A DNA stretch of 33,989 nt from Ignavibacteriota bacterium (GCA_003162635.1 PMNE01000103.1:7179-41167); one strand, 5' to 3'; positions 1 through 8,201 are shown, numbered from the stretch's first letter. Notes: generated by a model not told the origin, from the letters alone. Numbers and translations are program-made.

Positions 1-570
1 AAACTGCTCGCGAAAGCGAGGGAAGAAACGGGCCTGGGCGTGGTGACGGAAGTGATGGAGTCGTCGGAAGTCGATGTTGTTGCGCAGTATGCCGATGTCC
101 TGCAAGTGGGCGCGCGGAATATGCACAACACCAAGCTCCTTCGATCGCTCGCAGCAGTCAGGAAGCCGGTGCTGCTGAAGAGAAACTTTTCCGCCACGCT
201 GAACGAATTTCTCATGAGCGCTGAATACCTTCTCTCGGGGGGGAACCCCGATGTGATCCTGTGCGAAAGGGGCATCCGGACATTCGTCGAGTTTACGCGC
301 AACACGCTCGATCTGAACGTCGTCCCCGCTGTCAAGCAGCTCTCCCATCTTCCGATCATCGTCGATCCGAGCCACGGCACGGGACGGCAGGACCTGGTTC
401 TTCCCATGAGCCGCGCGGCGATAGCGGCGGGAGCCGACGGCCTGATGATCGAGGTTCACCCTCGCCCGGCCGACGCTTTTTCCGACGGAGAGCAATCTCT
501 GACGCCGGAAATGTTTCAACAGCTCATGCGTGAAGTGCGCATGATCGCGGCAGCCGTCGGGAGGCGCTGA
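1..570 (+). CDS. aroF: 3-deoxy-7-phosphoheptulonate synthase (DAHP synthase), C-terminal part
   Basis: The reading frame is open from base 1, so the gene begins outside the window; 189 residues remain. The enzyme condenses phosphoenolpyruvate with erythrose-4-phosphate, the first step of the shikimate pathway. The fragment shows the class-I beta (AroF/AroG of Bacillus type) C-terminal barrel: [26 protein letters not shown], the [10 protein letters not shown] segment, the metal/substrate loop [10 protein letters not shown] and the IEVHPRP motif near the end. The stop at 568-570 lies 13 bases before the next gene, so the two are probably co-transcribed. Any N-terminal regulatory or chorismate mutase domain would lie outside the window and cannot be judged. 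Family assignment is secure; the choice of gene symbol is conventional. Confidence 0.95.
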   Translation, partial: KLLAKAREETGLGVVTEVMESSEVDVVAQYADVLQVGARNMHNTKLLRSLAAVRKPVLLKRNFSATLNEFLMSAEYLLSGGNPDVILCERGIRTFVEFTRNTLDLNVVPAVKQLSHLPIIVDPSHGTGRQDLVLPMSRAAIAAGADGLMIEVHPRPADAFSDGEQSLTPEMFQQLMREVRMIAAAVGRR

Positions 571-583
571 CATCGCCCCCGCC

Positions 584-1756
584 ATGAAATCATCCGGTAT
601 GGTCATCTTCTTCGGCGTCTTCTTCCTGGTGTATGGCCTGATCAATGCGTACATCATTCTCCACGCATGGCAGGCGATTCCGGCCGGCTCCGCGCTTCGC
701 GCGCCTCTTCTTGTCCTTGCAATCATGCTCGCCCTGTCATTCATTGCGGGGCGTGTCATGGAACGGCTGTGGCCTTCATCCATCTCCACGGGCCTCATCT
801 GGGTGGGCTCCCTGTGGCTGGGCGCAATGCTGTATTTCTTTCTGGCCGTGGTTGTGTTTGACCTCGTTCGACTGGTCAACCATTTCCTTCCGTTTTTTCC
901 CGAGGCGATGACCCGGGCATACGGAGTGTGGAAGTTCAGAGTCGCTCTCGTCACCGTCGGTGCCGTCGTCCTGCTGTTGGGTGCGGGGTACCTGAATGCG
1001 CGCACACCAAGGGTAAGGGAGCTGACGTTTCCGGTTGCCAAGACGATGGAGGGGGGGCAGAGCATGACCATCGTTGCCGCTTCTGATATCCATCTCGGCA
1101 CGATTATCGGCCGGGAGCGCCTCCGCTCCCTCGTCGACCAAATCAACTCGCTCGCGCCGGATGTTGTCCTGCTCCCGGGCGACATCGTCGACGAAGACCT
1201 TGCGCCGGTCGTGCGGGAGAATCTCGGCGAAACGCTCCGTGAAATACGCGCACGGTATGGGGTCTTTGCCATTACGGGCAACCATGAGTATATCGGCGGT
1301 GCGGAAGCGGCCTGCAGGTACCTCGCGGAGCACGGCATCGTCATGCTCCGGGACTCGCTGGCGCATCTTCCGAACGGGGTCGTCATTGCCGGGAGGGAGG
1401 ATCTGAGCGGCCGGCAGTTCGGAGGATTGCAGAGGAAACCGCTGAAGGAATTGCTCGCGGGTATCGACACGTCCCGTCCCGTGATCCTCCTCGACCATCA
1501 ACCCTTTCACCTGGCCGAAGGTGCGGAGAACGGCGTTGACGTTCAACTGTCGGGTCACACACATCACGGACAGTTGTGGCCGTTGAACTACATCACCCGG
1601 GCGGTCTACGAAGTGAGCTGGGGATATCTGAGGAAGGGAGGGACGCACATTTACGTTTCCTGCGGCGTTGGGACGTGGGGTCCGCCTGTCCGCCTCGGCA
1701 ATCGGCCGGAAATCCTGCACATAACGCTCCGGTCACAAGGAGATCTGCTCCATTAG
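584..1756 (+). CDS. membrane-anchored metallophosphoesterase (YkuE-like)
   Basis: This 390-residue protein has about four hydrophobic membrane segments in its first 140 residues (near 5-27, 40-55, 70-95 and 118-136), followed by a calcineurin-like phosphoesterase domain. The full binuclear metal signature is visible: D168-x-H170, GD200xxD, GNH234E, H305 in LLDHQPFH and GHTHHGQ with H325 and H327. It probably hydrolyses a phosphoester at the membrane. The family includes YkuE-type lipid-associated phosphoesterases, but the substrate cannot be read from sequence. The start at 584 has only a distant GGAGG inside the end of the preceding gene. The stop overlaps the convergent panD stop by four bases. 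Confidence 0.9.
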   Translation: MKSSGMVIFFGVFFLVYGLINAYIILHAWQAIPAGSALRAPLLVLAIMLALSFIAGRVMERLWPSSISTGLIWVGSLWLGAMLYFFLAVVVFDLVRLVNHFLPFFPEAMTRAYGVWKFRVALVTVGAVVLLLGAGYLNARTPRVRELTFPVAKTMEGGQSMTIVAASDIHLGTIIGRERLRSLVDQINSLAPDVVLLPGDIVDEDLAPVVRENLGETLREIRARYGVFAITGNHEYIGGAEAACRYLAEHGIVMLRDSLAHLPNGVVIAGREDLSGRQFGGLQRKPLKELLAGIDTSRPVILLDHQPFHLAEGAENGVDVQLSGHTHHGQLWPLNYITRAVYEVSWGYLRKGGTHIYVSCGVGTWGPPVRLGNRPEILHITLRSQGDLLH

Positions 1757-2154
1757 CAGCCGTCGCCGCGTGTATGCGGACCGGCGACCTCTGTGCCCGT
1801 CCTGACGACGGCGTTGTGTCCGTCCACGAAGACGATCGTCGGGCGAAACCCCGTGACCGCGGATTCAGGGACATCCGAAAACGCGGCGACAATGATGATG
1901 TCGCCCGGTTTTGCAAGGTGGGCGGCAGCCCCGTTCACGCAAATCCCGCCGGATTCCTTGACCCCCGCGATCGCGTATGTCTCCAGCCGCGTTCCCCGGG
2001 TGACGTTCCACACATGGATTGCCTCGTATTCCCGGATGTCCGCAGCTTCCATCAATGCCGGAGGGAGAGTGAGACTCCCTTCGTAGTCGGGATTTGCTTC
2101 GGTGACGGTCGCGCGGTGGATCTTTGCGCGAAGCATCCTGCGATAATGTTCCAT
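1753..2154 (-). CDS. panD: aspartate 1-decarboxylase (PanD) proenzyme
   Basis: PanD decarboxylates L-aspartate to beta-alanine for pantothenate and coenzyme A. It is made as a proenzyme that cleaves itself at a Gly-Ser bond to form the pyruvoyl cofactor. Here the diagnostic start MLRAKIHRATVTEAN is followed by YEGS, with the cleavage pair at G26-S27. The chosen start, ATG with its first base at 2154, gives 133 residues, close to the usual length. A longer frame reaches 2217, but its extra 21 residues are unlike the family and would overlap apaG. The gene lies 37 bases downstream of apaG on the same strand and ends tail-to-tail with the phosphoesterase gene. Confidence 0.95.
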   Translation of the reverse strand: MEHYRRMLRAKIHRATVTEANPDYEGSLTLPPALMEAADIREYEAIHVWNVTRGTRLETYAIAGVKESGGICVNGAAAHLAKPGDIIIVAAFSDVPESAVTGFRPTIVFVDGHNAVVRTGTEVAGPHTRGDGC

Positions 2155-2191
2155 TCCTGTCTTCACTTTCCTGCGGCTGCGCAATGTCCTG

Positions 2192-2575
2192 TCAATTTGC
2201 TGCCGCGCGAAGGACAAATCGGGGGATCACCACCATAAATTCTCCACCATCCGGCTTCTGCATGACGTACGATCCTTCCATGGTCCCTTCAAAGGTCTCC
2301 AGGACGGAGTAACTGGCATACTCATGGGAAGCGCCCGGATCGATCACCGGTTGTTTTCCTATGACGCCTTCCCCCTCCACCTCATTCACCTCACCCCGAG
2401 CGTTGGTGATCAGCCAATGGCGGCGCATCAACTGGACGGATTCCGTCCCCTTGTTTTCGATGATGATGGAGTATGCGAAGACGAATCTCCTCGCGAGGAA
2501 ATCCGACTGGCCGTCCAGATACATCGGTCTCACGGTCACCGTGATGTCGTCCGTTGTTGCTTCGTAGCTCTGCAT
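2192..2575 (-). CDS. apaG: ApaG family protein (DUF525)
   Basis: This is a 127-residue protein of the ApaG family, an all-beta fibronectin-III-like domain; family members are linked to Co/Mg resistance and diadenosine tetraphosphate metabolism, with the biochemical role still unclear. Family features are the ITVTVRPMYLDGQS opening, the FAYSIIIENKG strand, LMRRHWLITNARG, the VEGEGVIGKQPVI loop and the terminal GSYVMQ-x-PDGGEF strand. The start at 2575 is chosen because it gives the normal family length; the frame extends 54 codons further upstream into sequence with no family resemblance. A promoter-like pair (TTGTGA-17-TATATT) lies just upstream, so apaG-panD may be transcribed independently of the kelch gene. 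Confidence 0.92.
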   Translation of the reverse strand: MQSYEATTDDITVTVRPMYLDGQSDFLARRFVFAYSIIIENKGTESVQLMRRHWLITNARGEVNEVEGEGVIGKQPVIDPGASHEYASYSVLETFEGTMEGSYVMQKPDGGEFMVVIPRFVLRAAAN

Positions 2576-2625
2576 ACTTCTGCAAACGCGCTCCGCGGGA
2601 TGGGGAGTTCCCCTTGTGCAGTGGA

Positions 2626-2654
2626 AATATACCAATCCGTGGATCGATTCACAA
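2626..2654 (-). promoter_or_regulatory. predicted promoter of apaG-panD
   Basis: On the minus strand, TTGTGA (2654-2649) is separated by 17 bases from TATATT (2631-2626), about 50 bases before the apaG start. The spacing is canonical and the -10 fits the TAnnTT form seen at several other genes in this window. It lies between the kelch gene and apaG. This is a pattern match only. Confidence 0.45.
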
Positions 2655-2660
2655 ACAGGG

Positions 2661-2692
2661 AAAGAGCAGGGATTTCCTAGGGCGGGCTCTTT
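2661..2692 (-). terminator. possible hairpin at the 3' end of the kelch gene
   Basis: A 7-bp inverted repeat (AAAGAGC at 2661-2667 and GCTCTTT at 2686-2692) with an 18-base loop overlaps the kelch stop codon. It has T-richness on its flank in either direction but no clean U-tract on the minus strand, so it is a weak terminator candidate. Confidence 0.2.
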
Positions 2693-3795
2693 TTCCAGAT
2701 CCACGCAGTCCTGATCGATCGGAATGAATCGTCGCACCCTCCTGCGATGAGAACGGAATCACCCTTGAGGATGGTGGCTGTTGTATATGCATAGGGCCGG
2801 TCCAGTGTCCCCAGCACCACGGAGCGTTGTTCCCCGCCGGCGTACAATTCGATGGCCGCATCCCCCCCGGCGATCAGATAGAGATCCCCGGGGATCGCTG
2901 CCACGGCGCCCGCGAGTTTGGCATGGGAATGACGCAGCGGCTGCATCGGCAGAAACCTTCCTGAAGCGGCGTCATAGCGTTCGACGCTTGCCAACGGCGA
3001 CGAGGAGACCGAACTGCTTGACCCGCCGAAGACGAGGACATCGCCGTTCTGCAGCACGCGGGATGCATGTTTGTACCGCGGCGTTGCCATCGTCCCTGTC
3101 CGAAGAAACTGCTCCTGGCGTGGATCGAAAATCTCGGCATCCGCCAGGACTGTCTCCCTGCGCGACGCGCCCCCGGTGATAAGCACGAGTCCGCCGGGGA
3201 GGGAAACGGCGGAGTGCTCGCTGCGTGGAAAGATCATCGACGCTGTGGCACGGAACTTCTTGGTGGTGGGGTCAAAGATCTCTGCGGTCGCTCCCGGTTC
3301 CTTGTCACCGCCGCCGGCGAGAAGTACGCTTCCATCGGGAAGGGGCGTCGCAGTGAGACCCCCCCGCCGTGCATGCATGTTCCCGATGGGCGTAAACGTT
3401 CCAGCGACCGGATCGAAGATCTCTGCGCTGGAGAGAGTCCCCATGGTGCTGAATCCTCCCGCGACGAGTACAAATCCGTTGGGGAGCAGTGCGGCGGCAT
3501 GTCCGGCGCGCGGGAAATTCATGCTGCCGGTCGTCGTGAAGCGACGTGTGCGGGGATCGAAGAGTTCGGCGGTGGCGAGATAGGCGGATTCATGGCTGCG
3601 CCGCGAAGGTTGAAACCCTCCCGCGATCAACACGCGCCCGTCAGGAAGCAGCGTCGCGGTATGGCCTGCACGGGCTTCGCTCATTGCGAGCGCGGGCCCC
3701 GTCCGAAGCCGTTCTTTTCCTTCCTCCTCCTGGCCCCTCCCCATGGCAAAAAAAAGGAGGAGGGAGACTGCCAACAGAAACCTCCGCGTGATCAT
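2677..3795 (-). CDS. secreted kelch-repeat beta-propeller protein
   Basis: This 372-residue protein begins with a signal peptide (MITRRFLLAVSLLLFFAMG, cut around residues 19-22). It then carries seven kelch-like blades, each built around a hydrophobic strand of the form ATLLPDGRVLIAGG: for example AAALLPNGFVLVAGG, ATPLPDGSVLLAGG, AVSLPGGLVLITGG and ATILKGDSVLIAGG. Blades are linked by repeated A-E-I-F-D-P segments. Seven blades suggest one closed propeller resembling galactose oxidase/kelch folds. I see no added enzymatic domain, so the likely role is a secreted or periplasmic binding protein of unknown ligand. The gene starts 36 bases after the S9 peptidase gene on the same strand, so the two probably form an operon. 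CAGGGG 5 bases before the ATG may serve as a ribosome site. Confidence 0.85.
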   Translation of the reverse strand: MITRRFLLAVSLLLFFAMGRGQEEEGKERLRTGPALAMSEARAGHTATLLPDGRVLIAGGFQPSRRSHESAYLATAELFDPRTRRFTTTGSMNFPRAGHAAALLPNGFVLVAGGFSTMGTLSSAEIFDPVAGTFTPIGNMHARRGGLTATPLPDGSVLLAGGGDKEPGATAEIFDPTTKKFRATASMIFPRSEHSAVSLPGGLVLITGGASRRETVLADAEIFDPRQEQFLRTGTMATPRYKHASRVLQNGDVLVFGGSSSSVSSSPLASVERYDAASGRFLPMQPLRHSHAKLAGAVAAIPGDLYLIAGGDAAIELYAGGEQRSVVLGTLDRPYAYTTATILKGDSVLIAGGCDDSFRSIRTAWIWKKSPP

Positions 3796-3831
3796 TCTGC
3801 CCCTGCAGATGGTGGTGATCCCCTCGTCCCT

Positions 3832-5907
3832 CTATTTTCCGCCAAAGACCTGATTCCGCAGCATCTTTGTCATGTCGTATGGGGCAGGATCGCCGCCAAG
3901 GTACGTGTGGAACCAGTCGAGGTGTGCGTTGTAATAGAACGGCATCGAGGTGATGCCGTTGGGCCAATGACCGTCATCGTTGAACACAATGAGGCGGGAC
4001 GGGACGTGCATCTCCTGGAGGTCGGTGTAGAACTCCAGACTCTGCGTGTACGGAACACGGTAATCACGCTCCCCTGTAATGACGAGACAGGGGGTCGCAA
4101 AGGCCTTGACGGATTTGTTGGGAGAGAGCCGGTCGTAGAGATCGGAGGTCCAGGGAGTTCCGCCAAGATCGAATTCGGGGAACCATAACTCCTCCGTCCC
4201 CCCGTGCATGGCCGTAAGATCGTACACACCCATCATGCTGGCGATGGCCTTGAACCGGGTTGTGTGCCCTTCCAGCCACATCATCATATACCCGCCATAC
4301 GACCACCCCATGGCGCCCATCCTCCCGCTGTCGACGTACGGGAGTTTGCTGAGTGAATCAGCGACAGCCATGACGTCCTCGAACGGCTTTCCATTCCAGT
4401 CTTTCGAAATCGATTCTGTGAATGCCTGACCGTATCCCGTGGACCCATGGGGATTTGGTAATGCGACGATGTACCCGCAACCCGGATACACTTGCCAGTC
4501 TCCCCGGAAGGCATCCTGCCACTGACTTTGCGGTCCACCATGGACGTTGAGGATCAGGGGATATTTCTTCGCGGGATCGAAATTGTGCGGCTTGATAATG
4601 AACGTGTGGATGCGGCTGCCGGTCGGCGAAGAAATCCACATCTCCTCCGCAGGGCGGATATCGACCTCGTCTTCGATCTTCTTATTGCAAAAAGTCAGCC
4701 GGCGCACGGAGCGCCCTGCTGTTTCCGCCTCCCAAATATCACGCGGCTCACCCACGGTGCGACGCACGAATGCGACCTTCTTTCCGTCTGCAGACAGTGC
4801 GAAGGACTCAACTGTTTTCGGGTCGATGACGCTTGCAATCTCTCCTGTGCCTATGTCCACACTGTACAAGGGGACATGACCCTTGACATCCGATGTGAAG
4901 TAAATGTGACGTGAATCGGGTCCCCAGGCGATCGCGTCCACCCAGTTGTCGAATCCCTCCGTCAGGATCCGCTTCACTTTCGTCGTCCTGTCATAGAGGG
5001 CGATGCGGAATCTGTCCGATTCATATCCCGGGACAGTTTGCGTCCGGTACGCGATGTAACGGCCGTCGGGTGAATACGCGGGGTCGCCGTCACATGCGGC
5101 GTTTGCCTCCGTCAGATTGACGGGAACCCCTCCCCCGATGGGGACGACCCAGAGGTCCTTGTTGGTGGTCTCTGCTTCGCGGCCGTCCCTCTGCGAAACA
5201 AAACAAATCTCCTTCCCATCAGGTGAGACGGCAAATCCGGCTTCACCTCCAAGAGAGAAGGAAGGCGAATCGAAATCCCCGGGGGTCAGGTCGGTGTATA
5301 TCGACTCTGCGCCCCGGTACACAAAAGTGTGGGTCCTTTTGCCGTCTTTCCAGGAAGTCCAATGTCGGTACAGGAGCCCGTCTGTCATATGTGCGTGCAA
5401 CGGGCCTCCGCCCCAGGTCTCTTCCGTTTTCTTGTTGCAGCCGCTGTCCGCCCCGCACTCCGGGTAGACGTCGCCCGTAAAGACAATTCCCGATCCGTCC
5501 GGGAGCCATTCCGGCTGAGCGATGCCGCCGAAGAATCCGGTGAGCTGTTTCGGCTCGCCGCCGTCGAGGGGCAGAACCCATGCCTGTGCTCCCTCGGAAC
5601 GTGTCGAGAGAAAAAGGAGAGATTTGCCGTCGGGAGACCATCGGGGATGCGTGTCGTTCGCCCGGCCGGTTGTCAGCGCGCGTGTGCCCGACCCATCCGC
5701 ATTCATGAGATAGATGTCGCTCTTTGATGTGCCCGTCTCGAGCTTGTCTTCCCTGACGACGAACGCTATCTTCTTTCCGTCAGGGGAATACTGGGGATCA
5801 TCAACATTCCTGATGGCAAACAGGTCGGCGATGGTAAAGGCCCTTTTCTGCGCTTGCAACGGCGAGAAGAGTGACACGAGAAGGAAAGAGACGATGATTC
5901 TTTTCAT
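3832..5907 (-). CDS. S9 family prolyl oligopeptidase-like peptidase
   Basis: This 691-residue exported serine peptidase has a signal peptide (residues 1-20, ending LQAQ). It is followed by an N-terminal propeller of PD40/WD40-like repeats (SPDGKKIAFV, SPDGKSLLFL, SPDGKEICFV, SPDGRYIAYR, SADGKKVAFV) and a C-terminal alpha/beta hydrolase domain from about residue 420. The catalytic triad is visible as S536 in GWSYGG, D615 in TGERDYRVPY and H647 in DDGHWP, with the HGGP loop at 456-459. Such enzymes trim peptides at the outer side of the cell, often after Pro or Ala; specificity is not predictable here. It heads a minus-strand group with the kelch protein and has a promoter-like TTGCTT-17-TATTTT upstream. 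Confidence 0.95.
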   Translation of the reverse strand: MKRIIVSFLLVSLFSPLQAQKRAFTIADLFAIRNVDDPQYSPDGKKIAFVVREDKLETGTSKSDIYLMNADGSGTRALTTGRANDTHPRWSPDGKSLLFLSTRSEGAQAWVLPLDGGEPKQLTGFFGGIAQPEWLPDGSGIVFTGDVYPECGADSGCNKKTEETWGGGPLHAHMTDGLLYRHWTSWKDGKRTHTFVYRGAESIYTDLTPGDFDSPSFSLGGEAGFAVSPDGKEICFVSQRDGREAETTNKDLWVVPIGGGVPVNLTEANAACDGDPAYSPDGRYIAYRTQTVPGYESDRFRIALYDRTTKVKRILTEGFDNWVDAIAWGPDSRHIYFTSDVKGHVPLYSVDIGTGEIASVIDPKTVESFALSADGKKVAFVRRTVGEPRDIWEAETAGRSVRRLTFCNKKIEDEVDIRPAEEMWISSPTGSRIHTFIIKPHNFDPAKKYPLILNVHGGPQSQWQDAFRGDWQVYPGCGYIVALPNPHGSTGYGQAFTESISKDWNGKPFEDVMAVADSLSKLPYVDSGRMGAMGWSYGGYMMMWLEGHTTRFKAIASMMGVYDLTAMHGGTEELWFPEFDLGGTPWTSDLYDRLSPNKSVKAFATPCLVITGERDYRVPYTQSLEFYTDLQEMHVPSRLIVFNDDGHWPNGITSMPFYYNAHLDWFHTYLGGDPAPYDMTKMLRNQVFGGK

Positions 5908-5967
5908 GACATCTCTGGATGGTGAGTGTGGATAGACGAACGGGGGAAAAGCAGTGGTCGTTGCGAA

Positions 5968-5996
5968 AAAATACCGAACTGCGACCTGAGAAGCAA
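5968..5996 (-). promoter_or_regulatory. predicted promoter of the S9 peptidase gene
   Basis: On the minus strand, TTGCTT (5996-5991) is followed after 17 bases by TATTTT (5973-5968), about 60 bases upstream of the ATG. The -35 hexamer lies inside the 14-bp palindrome at 5992-6005. Spacing and hexamers are good, but this is only a pattern match. Confidence 0.5.
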
Positions 5997-6005
5997 TATA
6001 TTGCT
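5992..6005. promoter_or_regulatory. 14-bp perfect palindrome in a divergent intergenic region
   Basis: AGCAATATATTGCT reads identically on both strands. It sits between the divergent peptidase and alanine racemase genes, over the predicted -35 of the peptidase promoter. Its size and position suit a binding site for a dimeric repressor; no protein can be assigned. Confidence 0.35.
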
Positions 6006-6092
6006 AATGAGAGGCGTTCTCGCGATATTTGAAGACGTGCAAGCTTTCGCATGCCGTGTGCACATCGCTCCCCTCATACCTGACATCAACTT

Positions 6093-7211
6093 GTGGATAC
6101 GCATCCCACCCGGGCCGTGATCGATCTCGGGGCATTTCGTCACAACATGTCGTGTGTCCGCTCTTATTGCGGACCGCAAGTGAAGATCATGGCCGTGGTG
6201 AAGGCCAATGGCTATGGACATGGCGCGGTCCACATCTCCCAGGAGGCGGTGCGTGCCGGCGCCGAATACCTGGCGGTAACACGCGTGGAAGAAGCCCTCG
6301 AGCTCCGTCGTCACGGCATTCTCCACCCGCTTCTCGTGTTCGAACTTGCGCGTGACAGCAGCATTGGGGAAGCCCTTGCGGCAAACGTCGAGTTGACGGT
6401 GAGCACGCTGGAAGGGGCGGAGACCATCAGCCGCATTGCTGCCGGGCTTGGCATCACCGCGAAAGTCCACGTCAAGATCGACACCGGCATGGTGAGGCTT
6501 GGGTTCGATTTCCACACGGCGGCAGCATCGATCGCCGCCCTCGTTCAGCTTCCTTCTCTGGCCCTTAAGAGCGTGTACAGCCATCTTGCGACGTCGGACG
6601 ATCCGGATCAGACTTTTGCCCGTGATCAACTTGATCGCTACAATGGCGTCGTGAAGGAGCTCGCGGCCTTGGGCATCAGTGTTCCTCTCCGGCACATTGC
6701 CAACAGCGGCGCGATCCTAACACTTCCCGAAGCCCATCTCGATATGGTCCGCCCCGGCATCCTCTTGTATGGCTACACTCCCGCCCGTCATCTGAAGGAG
6801 CGTTTTCCGGTCACTCCTGTCATGTCCCTCCAGTCCGTCGTCACGTTCCTGAGAACGGTGGAACCGGGGACAAGTATTTCCTACGGCAGGAATTACGTAA
6901 CGACCCAACGGACGACGATTGCCACAGTGCCGATCGGGTATGCCGACGGATACTCACGGCTGTTGACCAATCGTACCGATGCGCTTGTACGGGGGCGCCG
7001 CGTTCCGGTTGTCGGATCAATCTGCATGGACCAGGTAATGCTTGATCTCGGTGAGAAGACGGATTGTACGGTGGGTGATCTCGTAACGTTTATCGGACGG
7101 GATGGGAAGGAATCCATTTCCGCCTGGGACCTTGCCGAGATTATCGGAACCATCCCCTATGAGATAACCTGTCTCCTGACGGGACGGGTGCCCCGGGTGG
7201 ATCGCGAATGA
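6093..7211 (+). CDS. alr: alanine racemase
   Basis: A PLP-dependent enzyme of 372 residues that interconverts L- and D-alanine, supplying D-Ala for peptidoglycan. The N-terminal barrel carries the cofactor lysine K37 in VVKANGYGHG; the second domain supplies the other catalytic base, Y264 in SISYGRNY, and the GYADGYSR motif near 282. The start is GTG at 6093: an in-frame stop lies at 6081-6083, only 9 bases upstream, so the start cannot be far away, and the protein then opens with the family pattern THPTRAVIDLGAFRHN. No convincing ribosome site is seen. It is a full-length stand-alone gene, divergent from the S9 peptidase and followed by a large spacer. Confidence 0.96.
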   Translation: MDTHPTRAVIDLGAFRHNMSCVRSYCGPQVKIMAVVKANGYGHGAVHISQEAVRAGAEYLAVTRVEEALELRRHGILHPLLVFELARDSSIGEALAANVELTVSTLEGAETISRIAAGLGITAKVHVKIDTGMVRLGFDFHTAAASIAALVQLPSLALKSVYSHLATSDDPDQTFARDQLDRYNGVVKELAALGISVPLRHIANSGAILTLPEAHLDMVRPGILLYGYTPARHLKERFPVTPVMSLQSVVTFLRTVEPGTSISYGRNYVTTQRTTIATVPIGYADGYSRLLTNRTDALVRGRRVPVVGSICMDQVMLDLGEKTDCTVGDLVTFIGRDGKESISAWDLAEIIGTIPYEITCLLTGRVPRVDRE

Positions 7212-7318
7212 AGCTGCTGCGGTCAAGCACTCCACTCGCGGCGCCCGATATATCTCCTGCAGAAAGATCAAAACCTTCCCTGGGACCGACCTGGCTTAGA
7301 AAAGTTCTTCAAGTTCTC

Positions 7319-7340
7319 GCGGGCGAGGCCCGCATTTATT
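7319..7340 (+). terminator. weak terminator candidate downstream of alr
   Basis: A 6-bp stem GCGGGC/GCCCGC with loop GAG is followed by ATTTATT. The T-run is interrupted and it lies 108 bases after the alr stop, so the call is tentative. Confidence 0.35.
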
Positions 7341-7703
7341 GAATCTCCAAACTCCTCGAGTTGGTGTCCTTGACGCGCTTTGTAGGGCGTGTTGGTTTGC
7401 CAGGTTCATGCAGCTTCCCCGCAAGGGGTGAGAGACGGTTTGTCATCGTGACAGGGCTGTGTGTTGGTAGTTCCAGATTTGTCGCCGTGTTGAGTAACGA
7501 TTATGGGGGAAGAAAGCCTCCCTCCAGGGCTCACATCGCTCTACCCTCATTGCGGATTCTCAGTTCCCCATTCCCCATTCTGCGTTGTCGTTGGGGCTTT
7601 CCATTCGAGTTTGTTTCCTATCTGTAAGAACCCTCCTTTCTTCGCAGGCGATTGCTGAGTGGCAAAGCCCCCAAGAGCGTTACTTCGGCGTGTTGGGGGG
7701 AAC

Positions 7704-7732
7704 TTGCAGTCCTGGCACATTTGTTGTAAATT
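7704..7732 (+). promoter_or_regulatory. predicted promoter of the copper cassette
   Basis: TTGCAG (7704-7709), a 17-base spacer and TAAATT (7727-7732). Transcription would begin only a few bases before the ATG at 7742, implying a very short or absent leader. If so, the first gene would be translated without a Shine-Dalgarno, or its start lies downstream. Pattern match only. Confidence 0.35.
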
Positions 7733-7741
7733 CATACACCC

Positions 7742-8170
7742 ATGCGCTCCTTCGCCAGACATAGTATCTCCTTTGCCCGTCTTATGGTTCTCCTGTTCGT
7801 TTTGGCGAACTCGGGCTTTACGATGGTGATGTATACCTGCTCCATGGGTTGCTGCGGGGACGGGCGAATATGTGCGCCGGCTGGGTCGGGGGGGCGTTCC
7901 AGTGTGCCTCACTTCCCCATATCAGTCGCCGGGGTGCGCCTTTCCTGTATGTCTGTGACAATCGCCGGCGGGATCCATACCGATCCCACGGTCGTCGAGA
8001 AGAAATTCTCTGCCCGCCCGCTGCACAGCGGCCTCGTTCCAGCGGCGTTGAGCGATCAGCGGCCGGTGATCCACTCTCTTCCATCCTCTACCCTCAAGGC
8101 CTTCGCCGGGAGATGGGTTGTTCCCTCCTCGGTGGAGAAGTGTGCCCTCAACTCGACCTTCCTGATCTGA
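7742..8170 (+). CDS. secreted Cys-rich small protein at the head of the copper cassette
   Basis: A 142-residue protein with an N-terminal hydrophobic segment (about residues 11-30) directly followed by a cysteine cluster: C33, C37, C38 and C44 in YTCSMGCCGDGRIC, plus C69 in LSCMSVTIAGG. This resembles in layout the small exported HYC...CC proteins found next to CusA-type pumps in Bacteroidota; homology is by pattern only. Thiolates and the nearby Met residues would suit Cu(I)/Ag(I) binding in the periplasm. The C-terminal 60 residues have no recognisable motif. It lies 184 bases before the TolC-type gene with hairpins in between. No Shine-Dalgarno is visible at the ATG; an alternative start is the Met at residue 15 (7784). 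That this is a gene is likely, its function is inferred. Confidence 0.6.
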   Translation: MRSFARHSISFARLMVLLFVLANSGFTMVMYTCSMGCCGDGRICAPAGSGGRSSVPHFPISVAGVRLSCMSVTIAGGIHTDPTVVEKKFSARPLHSGLVPAALSDQRPVIHSLPSSTLKAFAGRWVVPSSVEKCALNSTFLI

Positions 8171-8201
8171 TCCACCTGCTCCGTTAGTCTCGTGCACTTG
8201 C

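Larger units (their letters stand above)
7212..7741 (+). other. 530-bp gene-poor spacer between alr and the copper cassette
   Basis: I see no convincing gene here: short open frames on both strands lack family features and ribosome sites. Contents are a short GC stem at 7319-7333, a low-complexity stretch with tandem CCCCATT units around 7563-7582, and a promoter-like pair just before the next gene. No riboswitch or tRNA fold was recognised by eye. Confidence 0.6.

Noticed and set aside
7361-7627. Small open frame in the spacer after alr
   Set aside because: No ribosome site, no motif, and it runs through the CCCCATT repeat; probably non-coding.
7650-7740. Possible cobalamin riboswitch, suggested by a GTGGC-like stretch
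   Set aside because: No full B12 box or supporting helices could be found, and the downstream genes are copper-related.
7547-7912. Minus-strand 121-codon frame overlapping the start of the copper cassette
   Set aside because: Overlaps the export segment of the Cys-rich gene and the predicted promoter; Arg/Pro/Thr-rich with no family features.
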